NCBI GenBank assembly: GCA_036004685.1
Contig: DASYRE010000036.1
Location: 124,001 to 188,000, forward strand
Reading direction: 5' to 3'
Source of the DNA: Candidatus Polarisedimenticolia bacterium
Lineage (GTDB): Bacteria > Acidobacteriota > Polarisedimenticolia > Gp22-AA2 > AA152
DNA: 64,000 bases
Shown here: piece after piece, positions 18,938-26,406 of the stretch
Layout of the letters: each line of letters opens with the position of its first letter
How positions within the stretch are numbered: position 1 is the first letter of the stretch
Position numbers and translations under genes: made by a program
The notes under the pieces: generated by a model
Told to the model about the DNA's origin: nothing
The model's database searches: none
The model's input: only the letters and a program-made list of their open reading frames with translations

Positions 18938-19666
18938 TTAGCGGCCGATCTCGACCGCCAGCGAGACGAAGCCCTGCACCTCGAGCGTCCCGGGCTCGAC
19001 GGGCGTGGACGCGGCCTGGTCCTTGACGAGCATCTGGCGCGCCTCGGCGAACATCGGCCGGGGCGCCTGTCCCCCTTCCTCCACCTGAAGGATACGGACG
19101 ATCTTCACCCCCAGCGCCGAGGCGAGCGCCTCCGCCTTTCCCTTCGCCTGGAGCGCGGCCTCCCGCAGCGCCTGGTTCCGCACCGGCTGATCGTCTTTCA
19201 GCGTGAAGCGCAGCGCCTGAACGTTGTTGGCGCCCGATCGCGTGGCCAGGTCGATGATCCGCCCCACCTGCGGCAGATCGGGCGTCTTGACCTGTACGAC
19301 GTTGCTGGCCGTGTAGCCCGAAATCGTCGGCTGCCCCCCTTCCTTCGGATAGCGATAGTTGGGGCTCAGGGAATAGCTGATCGTCTTGATCTCGGCCCGG
19401 GGCCCGAGCACCTTGCGCATCTCGGCGAGGACGGCGTCCTGCTTCTGGGCGTTCTGAGCCGCCGCGGCCTGCCCCGTCGGGGCCTGCGTCACGACCCCGA
19501 TCTCGATTTCGGCCTGATCGGGCTTCGCCTGGACGGTCGACTCGCCGGAAACGCGGATCGTCGGCCGGACCGGCTTGTCGGCCGCATCCTGAGCGACAGC
19601 CGCGGGGATCGGAACGCCGAGCGCGGCGAACGCCAGGCTCGCGGCCAGGCGCTTCAGACTCGTCAT
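18938..19666 (-). CDS. SIMPL-domain (DUF541) periplasmic protein
   Basis: 242 aa with a signal peptide ending near AVAQDAA. The SIMPL domain starts at IRVSGESTVQAKPDQAEIEIGVVTQ and runs to the end; the NYRYPKEGGQPTISGYTASN segment is characteristic. Related proteins are periplasmic or outer-membrane associated and have been linked to oxidative-stress tolerance, but molecular function is unclear. AAGGAGG precedes the ATG. It is convergent with the M13 gene, with only 30 bp between stops. Confidence 0.88.
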   Translation of the reverse strand: MTSLKRLAASLAFAALGVPIPAAVAQDAADKPVRPTIRVSGESTVQAKPDQAEIEIGVVTQAPTGQAAAAQNAQKQDAVLAEMRKVLGPRAEIKTISYSLSPNYRYPKEGGQPTISGYTASNVVQVKTPDLPQVGRIIDLATRSGANNVQALRFTLKDDQPVRNQALREAALQAKGKAEALASALGVKIVRILQVEEGGQAPRPMFAEARQMLVKDQAASTPVEPGTLEVQGFVSLAVEIGR

Positions 19667-19882
19667 GGGTTTTCCCTCCTTGGAGTGCGGACCGTCCGTC
19701 GAGACTCGAGCCGTCTACGACCACCGCGGGTGAAGCAGGATAGCGCCCGAAGAAGGCGATGTCCATCGTGGGAGGCCGGGAAGAAAAATCAGGAAGGCGC
19801 AGCGGGGCGCGGGGGAACGGCTCGAAGCTGCGGGGCGCCCGCCACCCTGCCCGTGAGCCGGCGAGCGCCCCGCATGGCTACG

Positions 19883-20272
19883 TTACGGCACCCAGTAGGT
19901 GTCGTACCCGTAGTAGCTGTAAATGCTCTCTCCCCAAGTGCGGTCGGCGAAGTCAGGCCAGCGACCTTCCTTCTCGAACCCCGGGGCGTTCTGCAACTTT
20001 TCCTTGTCCACGTTGAGAATCAGCTTGTCCTCCCCGGCGTGGTGCTCGAACGCCTGCCACGGAATGGCGAAAAGCTTGTTGCCCATTCCCAGGAACCCGC
20101 CGAAGGAGAGCACCGCGTAGGAGACGCGGCCGTCTTCCGCGTCCAACACCATATCCTGGATCTTGCCGAGACTCTCGTTCTGGCGGTTGACGACCTCTTC
20201 GCCGAGCACCTTCGATGCCTGAACCGCGCCCCCGTTGGGCCGGGACGTCGTCCGCCTCGTCGCTTCCCGCAT
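19883..20272 (-). CDS. PRC-barrel domain protein
   Basis: 129 aa. The PRC barrel spans about residues 15-85: ASKVLGEEVVNRQNESLGKIQDMVLD, then GRVSYAVLSFGGFLGMGNKLFAIPW. A short tail is rich in aromatic residues (SIYSYYGYDTYWVP). Such stand-alone proteins are usually cytosolic and abundant under stress; no specific partner is known. AGAAAGGAG precedes the ATG. Confidence 0.88.
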   Translation of the reverse strand: MREATRRTTSRPNGGAVQASKVLGEEVVNRQNESLGKIQDMVLDAEDGRVSYAVLSFGGFLGMGNKLFAIPWQAFEHHAGEDKLILNVDKEKLQNAPGFEKEGRWPDFADRTWGESIYSYYGYDTYWVP

Positions 20273-20439
20273 GCTCGCTCCTTTCTCTTTTGCCTCGCCG
20301 GCACGCGCGCGTCAAAAAGGATTGGCCGAACGCAAATCAGGATAAGCAGCGGAATCGGCGGGTGCGATAGGGTTTTGACCCCATCCGATTTTCCTGACGC
20401 GCTGGAGGAGGGATCGGCCGGGCGGCGGAGGAAGGAGTA

Positions 20440-20751
20440 CTACTTCTTGCCGCGCTTCACTTCCTTGATGCGGACTTCCTGCCGGGAGAGAGCGGACTCG
20501 CGGTCCCGCCGGTAGGCTTCCTCGAGCTTCTCGAGCGCCTCGGGATCATGCCCGGCCGCGCGGTGCTCCGAGCGGAAAAGGATTTCCCGCTCTGCCAGCT
20601 TGGCCTCCGTTTCGCGGCGAATCTGCGCGATCCGCTCCTTCTGGCGGGGGGAGAGCTTCTCGGGAGCGGTCGATTTCGACCCAGACTTCTTGTCCTTGCT
20701 GCTGAGCTTCTCGATCGCCAGCTCGTAAGCCGATTTCAAACGGTCATTCAT
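20440..20751 (-). CDS. Small charged coiled-coil protein, uncharacterised
   Basis: 103 aa from the ATG at 20751; an in-frame ATG 12 codons upstream (20787) would add MRDFDLGRYEDT. I prefer the internal start because MNDRLKSAYELAIEKL resembles the beginning of similar small proteins. It is rich in Lys, Glu and Arg, predicted mostly helical with coiled-coil propensity (RQKERIAQIRRETEAKLAEREI). No domain was recognised. Confidence 0.65.
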   Translation of the reverse strand: MNDRLKSAYELAIEKLSSKDKKSGSKSTAPEKLSPRQKERIAQIRRETEAKLAEREILFRSEHRAAGHDPEALEKLEEAYRRDRESALSRQEVRIKEVKRGKK

Positions 20752-20916
20752 CGTATCTTCGTATCTTCCGAGGTCAAAGTCGCGCATCGGAGAATCGTGG
20801 GAGCGAGGAGAATAAACCCTGGACGCGCCCTTGTCTACCCGGGTTCGCGGTTTCCGGGGGAAAGGCGAGGATCCAAAGGCCTGGTGGAGACGCGCGTCTT
20901 GACGGCGAACCCGGGC

Positions 20917-21291
20917 TCAAGAAGCGCCGGCGCGCCTCACCGCCTTTTGCGGCACCTCCGGAACGAGGCTGGCCCAGGCGCTGACCTTCGGGATGAAGGC
21001 GTCGGCGCCGCTGCGCAGCGCCGCCAGCCGGTAGACCGGCTCGGTCTGCTCCGCCATGATGACGATCTGGACGTTCTTTCCGGTTTTCTTGATCATTGCG
21101 GTCGCTTCCAGGCCGCTGACCCGCGGCAGCGTCATCTCCATCAGGACAAGGTCGGGCTGAAACTCTCGGGCCAGGGCGACCGCCTCCTCGCCGTCCGCTG
21201 CCTCCCACACCTCTTCGACCTCGCCCCCTTGGAGAAGCTGCCGGATAGCATTGCGGAACCCAGGATTCTGATCGGCAATCAGGATGTTCAT
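20917..21291 (-). CDS. Stand-alone response-regulator receiver domain with Glu in place of the phospho-acceptor Asp
   Basis: 124 aa, one receiver domain and no output domain. The phospho-site strand reads PDLVLMEMTLPRVSG, where the acceptor Asp of a normal receiver is Glu. The first acidic pair is DQ rather than DD (ILIADQN), and the switch Thr/Ser region reads IVIMAEQ. The conserved Lys is kept (FIPKVS). It is probably not phosphorylated, possibly a constitutively active-like or protein-interaction module. No histidine kinase is adjacent. Confidence 0.8.
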   Translation of the reverse strand: MNILIADQNPGFRNAIRQLLQGGEVEEVWEAADGEEAVALAREFQPDLVLMEMTLPRVSGLEATAMIKKTGKNVQIVIMAEQTEPVYRLAALRSGADAFIPKVSAWASLVPEVPQKAVRRAGAS

Positions 21292-21411
21292 GCGAGTCCC
21301 CCTTTTTCGAAGACGGCATTATGCGCTTGGGGGCGGCGACGGCAGTATGGGGTGTTCACCCCAAACCGCTATCCGGCGGGCCTCTTCCGGGATAGGGATC
21401 TCGCCCTGCCT

Positions 21412-21534
21412 TCAACACCTCACGTAGCCGAGCATCCAGAACACCACGAGGAAGATCAGGATGGTGGACAGGCATCCGCCGCCGAGCTTCCAGGCCGCGA
21501 CGCCCGCCAGCAAACCGCGAAGAGGACCCTGCAT
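21412..21534 (-). CDS. 40-residue hydrophobic small protein
   Basis: The reading frame from the ATG at 21534 encodes 40 aa with a basic N-terminal segment (MQGPLRGLLAGVAAWKLGGG) and one transmembrane helix (CLSTILIFLVVFWMLGYV), ending RC. A strong GAAGGAGG site lies 7 nt before the ATG, which argues that it is translated. Too short for most gene callers. It is probably a single-pass inner-membrane protein of unknown function. Confidence 0.7.
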   Translation of the reverse strand: MQGPLRGLLAGVAAWKLGGGCLSTILIFLVVFWMLGYVRC

Positions 21535-21930
21535 GGACGACCTCCTTCAATGAGAGTTGTCGATCACAGTACTCTGGCTCCCGCGGCCGCGAGCGACAAC
21601 TCCGAATCTCCCTGCATTCTCGGTAGGGAATCCTCCGCGGTGTTTTCCCTACAGCGAATCACGTAGAGATCTCTCCTCGCAAATCGATGTCCAAAATTCG
21701 TCCTTCGATTACAAGAATGGTAGGTTCTTTAGGCAAACGGCTGGCGGGCTGGATCCACTCGCGATGGCCCGATTCCCTCTTTGGATGTTTGGAATGAGTC
21801 GCTTAAAGGCGAAGATCTCCCGGCGAAGCGAGGCGAAGGGCGGGGCCATGGTCGGCATGGATCCTGCTGTTGATGTCAAACTTCTTACAACTCTCAATTG
21901 AGCGGGCCGTCATTTCCCGCAGGAGGTCCC
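21535..21930. other. Intergenic region, lower G+C than surroundings
   Basis: About 400 bp between the divergent 40-aa gene and the coiled-coil protein gene. It is visibly richer in A/T around 21640-21900, as expected for a double promoter region. No convincing ORF or RNA structure was recognised. Confidence 0.4.
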
Positions 21931-23118
21931 ATGATAGGCAAAACACTCGACACACGGGCCGCCGAAGGACGTTCGGCGTCGATGGCGCGTTTCGGCCTCG
22001 CCGCCGCGGCGATCTTCATGGTGCTCGGCTTTGGAACGATGAGCTGCGCGAGAAAGGGGCCGGGGACCGCGAAGACCCCCGATGAGCTGCTCACCCAGCT
22101 CAAGGAGGACCGTTCCGAGATCGACAAGACGACCGACACCATGATGAAGCGGATCGACACGTTCAACGCGTCCCGCAAGCCGGGTGAGACGCAGCTGCAG
22201 TTCAGCGAGATCTTCAGCCAGGATTTGAGCCCCGAACAGCGTGACGTCCTCAACAATCTCGTGGCGGAGGAGAAGGACGTCTCCTACAAGGCCCTCCTTC
22301 AGAAGATCATCGCCGACCGGGACACCATCCGGGGACTCCAGGAAAACGTGATGCGCCTGGAGCAGAACCTCTCGGACAAGTTCGTGGTCGTGAAGCACGG
22401 CGACAAGCACCGCGACCTGGCCATGGCCTTCCTGACCCAGGAGAAGCAGGTCGACCCGGAGAAGTCGAAGACTCTTCTCTCCCAGATCGACCTGAGCGAT
22501 GAGCTGCTGCCGGGCAACAAGGTGTGGTTCTTCTACGATCCGAAGCAGGACGTTTTCCGCACGTACGTGACCCAGGGTGAGGCCGGCCAGACCCCGCTCG
22601 CGGTGCGCCGGGCCAAGCAGCGCCAGCTCATCCAAGAGCGGGACACCTTCAAGAGCGAGCGGGACGTCGCGCAGGCGGAAGTCTCGACGCTGCAGGTGAC
22701 CAAGGCCGACCTCGAGTCGACCAAGTCCCAGCTCGAGACCGACAAATCCCAGCTGGAGACCGCCAAGGCCCAGCTCGAAAGCGAGATGGCGACGCAGCAG
22801 AACAGCCTCTTCTACCACGCCGCGGACGTGCGGACGCTGAAGGATCAGGGAGTCCTCAGCTCGGTCCTCCAGCGCGTGGAGAACGTCAAAGGCGTCCAGT
22901 ACGACGAATCGATCGATCTCCGGGAAGGGTCCACGATCAACCTGGATTCGCAGACCTTCGGCCTGACCGAGATTCGCAAGGTGAAGGTGCTTCCGGCGAT
23001 CTACCAGGAGGGCAGGGACTTCACGATCGAGACCGATCAGGACCGCCACAGCGCCCGGGTAAAGATTCTCGATCCCGATCTCTTCAAGGGCAAGGAGGTC
23101 CTGCTGATCGTCAGCTAG
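21931..23118 (+). CDS. Exported coiled-coil protein with LysM-like segment
   Basis: 395 aa from the ATG at 21931 (AGGAGGT 4-10 nt upstream; an in-frame start 33 nt earlier lacks this site). One N-terminal hydrophobic segment ends in TMSCARKG, so it may be a lipoprotein. Residues about 145-210 (VVKHGDKHRDLAMAFL ... LLPGNKVWFFYD) have LysM-like order. A heptad-repeat coiled coil with tandem KSQLETD units (about 245-290) follows, then a C-terminal beta-rich domain. It may tether the envelope to peptidoglycan, but no family was recognised. Confidence 0.65.
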   Translation: MIGKTLDTRAAEGRSASMARFGLAAAAIFMVLGFGTMSCARKGPGTAKTPDELLTQLKEDRSEIDKTTDTMMKRIDTFNASRKPGETQLQFSEIFSQDLSPEQRDVLNNLVAEEKDVSYKALLQKIIADRDTIRGLQENVMRLEQNLSDKFVVVKHGDKHRDLAMAFLTQEKQVDPEKSKTLLSQIDLSDELLPGNKVWFFYDPKQDVFRTYVTQGEAGQTPLAVRRAKQRQLIQERDTFKSERDVAQAEVSTLQVTKADLESTKSQLETDKSQLETAKAQLESEMATQQNSLFYHAADVRTLKDQGVLSSVLQRVENVKGVQYDESIDLREGSTINLDSQTFGLTEIRKVKVLPAIYQEGRDFTIETDQDRHSARVKILDPDLFKGKEVLLIVS

Positions 23119-23149
23119 AGCCGTCCCCGCTCGCGGGACGTCTTTCTTC

Positions 23150-23193
23150 AAGGCGCGCGCCATCGTTTCGTGAGGCGCGCGCCTTGTTTTTTG
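23150..23193 (+). terminator. Rho-independent terminator
   Basis: A perfect 12-bp stem (AAGGCGCGCGCC / GGCGCGCGCCTT) with a 12-nt loop is followed by GTTTTTT, 31 bp after the stop of the coiled-coil gene. It is among the clearest terminators in the window. Confidence 0.92.
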
Positions 23194-23203
23194 GCGGGGA
23201 CGG

Positions 23204-23398
23204 CTACTTGTTGAGGTTGATGTTCTTCGAGGCGCCGGCCGAGACGGCCCACATCCAGCCGACTCCGACGGCGATGACGCAGCCGATGACAACCCAGGTC
23301 GCGCCGATCCTTTGAAGAAGCTTCAGCTTCCAGAGTGCGGCCAGGACGCCCCCCAGGAACAGGAGGTACCCGACGAGATACAGATTGAAGTACTTCAT
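23204..23398 (-). CDS. Two-helix small membrane protein downstream of the RMD1-family gene
   Basis: 64 aa from the ATG at 23398, preceded by GGAGGTGCGC. Two transmembrane helices (NLYLVGYLLFLGGVLAALW and TWVVIGCVIAVGVGWMWAV) are joined by a basic turn (KLKLLQRIG). It lies 50 bp after the stop of the DUF155 gene and is read in the same direction, so it is probably cotranscribed. Function is unknown. Confidence 0.75.
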   Translation of the reverse strand: MKYFNLYLVGYLLFLGGVLAALWKLKLLQRIGATWVVIGCVIAVGVGWMWAVSAGASKNINLNK

Positions 23399-23448
23399 GC
23401 GCACCTCCCGGACGGACCCGGCGAACCCGGAATCCAGGTTGCAGATGC

Positions 23449-24273
23449 TCAGCGCATCAACGACCAGATAAAAACCAGCACTTCGATGAAGATCAGCAGC
23501 AGGATCGCCAGCTCGAGCTGCACGGTCCGGCGGTGGTTGAGCAGGTTCATCAGCATCGAGCTCATGTCGGTGAAGTAGACGACTTTCTCCTTGATGGCGG
23601 AGAGCCGCTCCTCCAGATCGAAGAAATCGTAGAGCTGGCTGTCGAGGCGCTCCAGCATCTCGCTTTCCCACGTCTCTGGCGGCTTGTCGAAGAGCGTGAG
23701 GTTGGCCAGTACGGACGAGCGGACCTGAAGGGCGAAACCGATGGCGCGCAGGACCTCTTTCACCGGAAGGCGCAGCCGGCCGCTGGCGTGGAGGCAATTC
23801 ACCACGGGCTCGAAGCGGCGAAGCGCCGCGGCCACCACCTGCTCGATGTGATCCAGGGCCACCGACTGGGCGACGGTGAGCGAGATGATGGTCATGCGGT
23901 CCAGAGTCAGCTCTTTGAGCCGCACCTCGTTGAAGGTGACCGCGCTCTCGCCCGCCCCGACCAGCACTTCGATCTCCTCCTCCATCTTCGTGTCGGGCGA
24001 GTCTCCCATGACCAATCCGACGTCGGCGAGGAAGTCTCTCTGAGTGCGGTCGGTGCACTTCCAGAACACGACCGAGCCGAATTTCGTCAGGACGGCATAG
24101 CTGCCGCGCACCGGCTCGGTCACCAGCGGATCGGCGGCCAGCACCGGGTAATGGGGATGGCGCGCCCGGAAGCTCTTGAGGTCGACCTGCCCTTCGAGGT
24201 AGACGGCCCGCACGCGGACGCGTTCCGCCGCCTCGGGCCGGAAGGGAAGCGTGACGTTCGGGACGATCGACAT
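23449..24273 (-). CDS. RMD1/YagE family (DUF155) protein
   Basis: 274 aa from the ATG at 24273 (GGGAGG upstream). The family core is present: GSYAVLTKFGSVVFWK, then a long helical region, and the terminal block EERLSAIKEKVVYFTDMSS with a C-terminal transmembrane helix (LAILLLIFIEVLVFIWSL). Eukaryotic relatives (RMND1) are mitochondrial membrane proteins needed for translation; the bacterial role is not settled. The extended upstream frame has no sign of coding. Confidence 0.85.
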   Translation of the reverse strand: MSIVPNVTLPFRPEAAERVRVRAVYLEGQVDLKSFRARHPHYPVLAADPLVTEPVRGSYAVLTKFGSVVFWKCTDRTQRDFLADVGLVMGDSPDTKMEEEIEVLVGAGESAVTFNEVRLKELTLDRMTIISLTVAQSVALDHIEQVVAAALRRFEPVVNCLHASGRLRLPVKEVLRAIGFALQVRSSVLANLTLFDKPPETWESEMLERLDSQLYDFFDLEERLSAIKEKVVYFTDMSSMLMNLLNHRRTVQLELAILLLIFIEVLVFIWSLMR

Positions 24274-24480
24274 GGGTCGCGGCGCCTCCCGGGTCGCGGA
24301 GCGGCGAAGCCGGAGCCAAGGAACTTGGTTGACCTGTCGATCCTCGTGATTATCGATCGCGATGTCAACAGCCGGCGCCGGCGCGTGCGATCCGGCCCCA
24401 AACGGTCCCCTCCGGAAGCGCGGCGCCCCCGAAGCGACTCCCTCCTTACGGTATACTGACGGGACTCTGGGAGTGTCTCC

Positions 24481-25281
24481 ATGAAGCGTCGCTGGAACGT
24501 CTCCGCCTGGGCGGGATTCGGGACGGTCCTGGTCGCCTTCCTGACCTACGTCCCGGTCTTCACGCGCTTTCCGATCACGCGCGACTTCCCCTGGGCCAAT
24601 CTGCTCCTCTTTGGCGCGGGTCTGGCGATCCTGGCCCGCGGGCTGGGCCGCGCCTATCGCGAGCCGCAGCTCTATCGCGGCAGGGTTTTCGCGCCGGTCT
24701 TGATGGGTCTGGGGGTTCTCATCCTCGTCTTCTTCTGCTACGGCGTCCTCGTCGCGTCGCGGCAGCTCCCCGTCTCGTCCGGCGCGCCGCACGTCGGCTC
24801 GCCGGCGCCTGATTTCACCCTGCCCGATCAGGACGGCCGGAGCGTCTCCCTCTCAGCGCTGCTCGGCCACGAGGGTGGAGAATCGCTCCAAGGAGCCCTC
24901 CTCATCTTCTATCGCGGCTATTGGTGACCCTTGTGCAACTCCGAGTTGCGGAGTTTCGAGGAACGCCTCGGGGACTTCGATCGGCGGCGGGTCCGCCTGC
25001 TCGCCATCAGTGTCGATCCGCCGGAGGTCAATCGCCGACACCGCCAGGAGCTGGGATTCAGCTTCACCTTCTTGTCCGACCCGAACGCGGAGGCGATCCG
25101 GCGTTACGATCTCCTTCATGCGGGGGGCGGACCGGATGGAAAGGACATCTCCCGGCCCGCCGAGTTCCTGGTCGACTCGAGCGGGACGATCCGTTGGGTC
25201 AATCTCACCAGGTCGATCACCGTGCGGGCGCGCCCTGAAGAAGTCCTGAGCGCGATCGACCGCCTTCCCCCGGGCAGATGA
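24481..25281 (+). CDS. Membrane-anchored peroxiredoxin-like selenoprotein (in-frame TGA read as selenocysteine)
   Basis: 266 aa if the TGA at 24925-24927 (codon 149) is read through. Three hydrophobic segments (residues about 8-95) anchor the protein, followed by an AhpC/TSA-type redoxin domain (GSPAPDFTLPDQDG ... LLIFYRGYW-U-PLCNSELRSF). The TGA falls exactly at the peroxidatic Cys of the W-C-P-x-C motif, and Cys152 supplies the second position. The frame continues intact for 117 codons with clear homology-like content (LLAISVDPPEVN, FTFLSDPNAEAIRRY, AEFLVDSSGTIRWVN). A hairpin 16 nt after the TGA fits a bacterial SECIS. It would reduce peroxides at the membrane. A nonsense mutation or base error is the alternative. 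Stop overlaps the next gene (ATGA). Confidence 0.85.
24937..24955 (+). promoter_or_regulatory. SECIS-like stem-loop in the peroxiredoxin coding sequence
   Basis: AACTCC pairs with GGAGTT over 6 bp with the 7-nt loop GAGTTGC, whose first base is G. The loop begins 16 nt after the TGA, within the window reported for bacterial SECIS elements. A competing fold (GCAACT/AGTTGC) is possible, so the exact structure is uncertain. Confidence 0.6.
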
Positions 25282-26378
25282 TCGGGGCCACCGCCATGAA
25301 ACGGCGCCAGACGTTCCCCAGGAGGCTGTCGGTGAAAAAAAAGGTGAAAAAAAAGAAGCTCGGCGGCGGCAAGCCGCTCCCCGGTCAGATGCTCGACCTC
25401 GTCACCGGCTACTGGGTCTCCCAGCTCGTCTACGTGGCGGCCAAGCTGGAGCTTGCCGACCGCCTCGCGAAAGGCCCCAAGACCGCCGCCGATCTGGCGG
25501 CGGAGACCGGCGCGAACCCGATCGCCCTGCACCGTATCCTGCGGGCTCTCGCCGGCGTGGGGGTCTTCAAGGAGACCGCCGGCGGCCGCTTCAAGCTGAC
25601 GCCGCTCGCCGGCACGCTGAGGACCGGCGTCCCCGGCTCGATGCGCGATTTCGCGGTGATGATGGTCGAAGACTACAACTGGGAGGCCTGGCAGGACATC
25701 CTCGAAAGCGTTCGCAACGGCGAGGCGGCCTTCCCGAGGGTCCACGGGATGAAGATCTTCGAGTACTACGAGAAGCACCCCGAGAAGGGAGGCGATTTCG
25801 CCCGCGCGATGTCGAGCCTCTCGGGCACTGAGAACCCGGCCATCGCGGCGGCCTACGACTTCTCGGCGCTGCGCACTCTGGTCGACGTCGGGGGCTCCCA
25901 GGGCCACCTCCTCGCGGAAATCCTGCGCCGCAACCGCCGCCTGAGGGGAGTTCTCTTCGACCTGCCGCACGCCGTCGAGCGCGCCAAGGCGGCGCCGTAT
26001 CTCAACGCGAAAGGGCTCCACGGCCGCATCGAGTTCGTGGCGGGAGATTTCTTCCGGGGAGTGCCCGAAGGGGCCGACGCGTACATCATGAAGTACATCC
26101 TGCACGACTGGGACGACTCCCTCTGCACGAAGATCCTGAAGAGCTGCCGGGAAGCGCTGGCTCCGGGCGGCCGGGTGCTGGTCGTGGACACGGTGGTGCC
26201 GCGCGGCAACGCCCCCCACTGGGGAAAGCTCCTGGACGTCAACATGCTGGCCATGACGGGAGGGCGCGAGCGCACCGCCTCCGAATTCCAGGATCTCCTC
26301 GCCGGGGCCGGCTTCCGGTTGAAGAGGATCGTTCCAACCGCCTGCCCGCTGAGCATCGTCGAGGGCCGGGCCGCCTGA
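25278..26378 (+). CDS. S-adenosylmethionine-dependent O-methyltransferase (plant/bacterial OMT family)
   Basis: 366 aa. The N-terminal dimerisation/winged-helix part begins after a Lys-rich segment (LSVKKKVKKKKL). The Rossmann fold starts with LVDVGGSQGHLLAEIL, followed by LFDLPHAVERA, a GRIEFVAGDFF acidic strand, and DAYIMKYILHDWDD, the family motif. Relatives methylate hydroxyl groups of small aromatic or polyketide molecules; the substrate is unknown. The start overlaps the peroxiredoxin stop (ATGA); an ATG six codons later (25296) is possible. Confidence 0.87.
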   Translation: MIGATAMKRRQTFPRRLSVKKKVKKKKLGGGKPLPGQMLDLVTGYWVSQLVYVAAKLELADRLAKGPKTAADLAAETGANPIALHRILRALAGVGVFKETAGGRFKLTPLAGTLRTGVPGSMRDFAVMMVEDYNWEAWQDILESVRNGEAAFPRVHGMKIFEYYEKHPEKGGDFARAMSSLSGTENPAIAAAYDFSALRTLVDVGGSQGHLLAEILRRNRRLRGVLFDLPHAVERAKAAPYLNAKGLHGRIEFVAGDFFRGVPEGADAYIMKYILHDWDDSLCTKILKSCREALAPGGRVLVVDTVVPRGNAPHWGKLLDVNMLAMTGGRERTASEFQDLLAGAGFRLKRIVPTACPLSIVEGRAA

Positions 26379-26406
26379 CGGCCCTGCCTGACTCCGGGGT
26401 TTTTCC

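Noticed and set aside
24481-24927. Calling the peroxiredoxin a pseudogene because of the TGA
   Set aside because: The stop falls precisely on the peroxidatic residue, the downstream frame is intact and motif-rich, and a SECIS-like hairpin follows; selenocysteine explains all three better than a random nonsense mutation. Decay cannot be excluded without the genome's sel genes.
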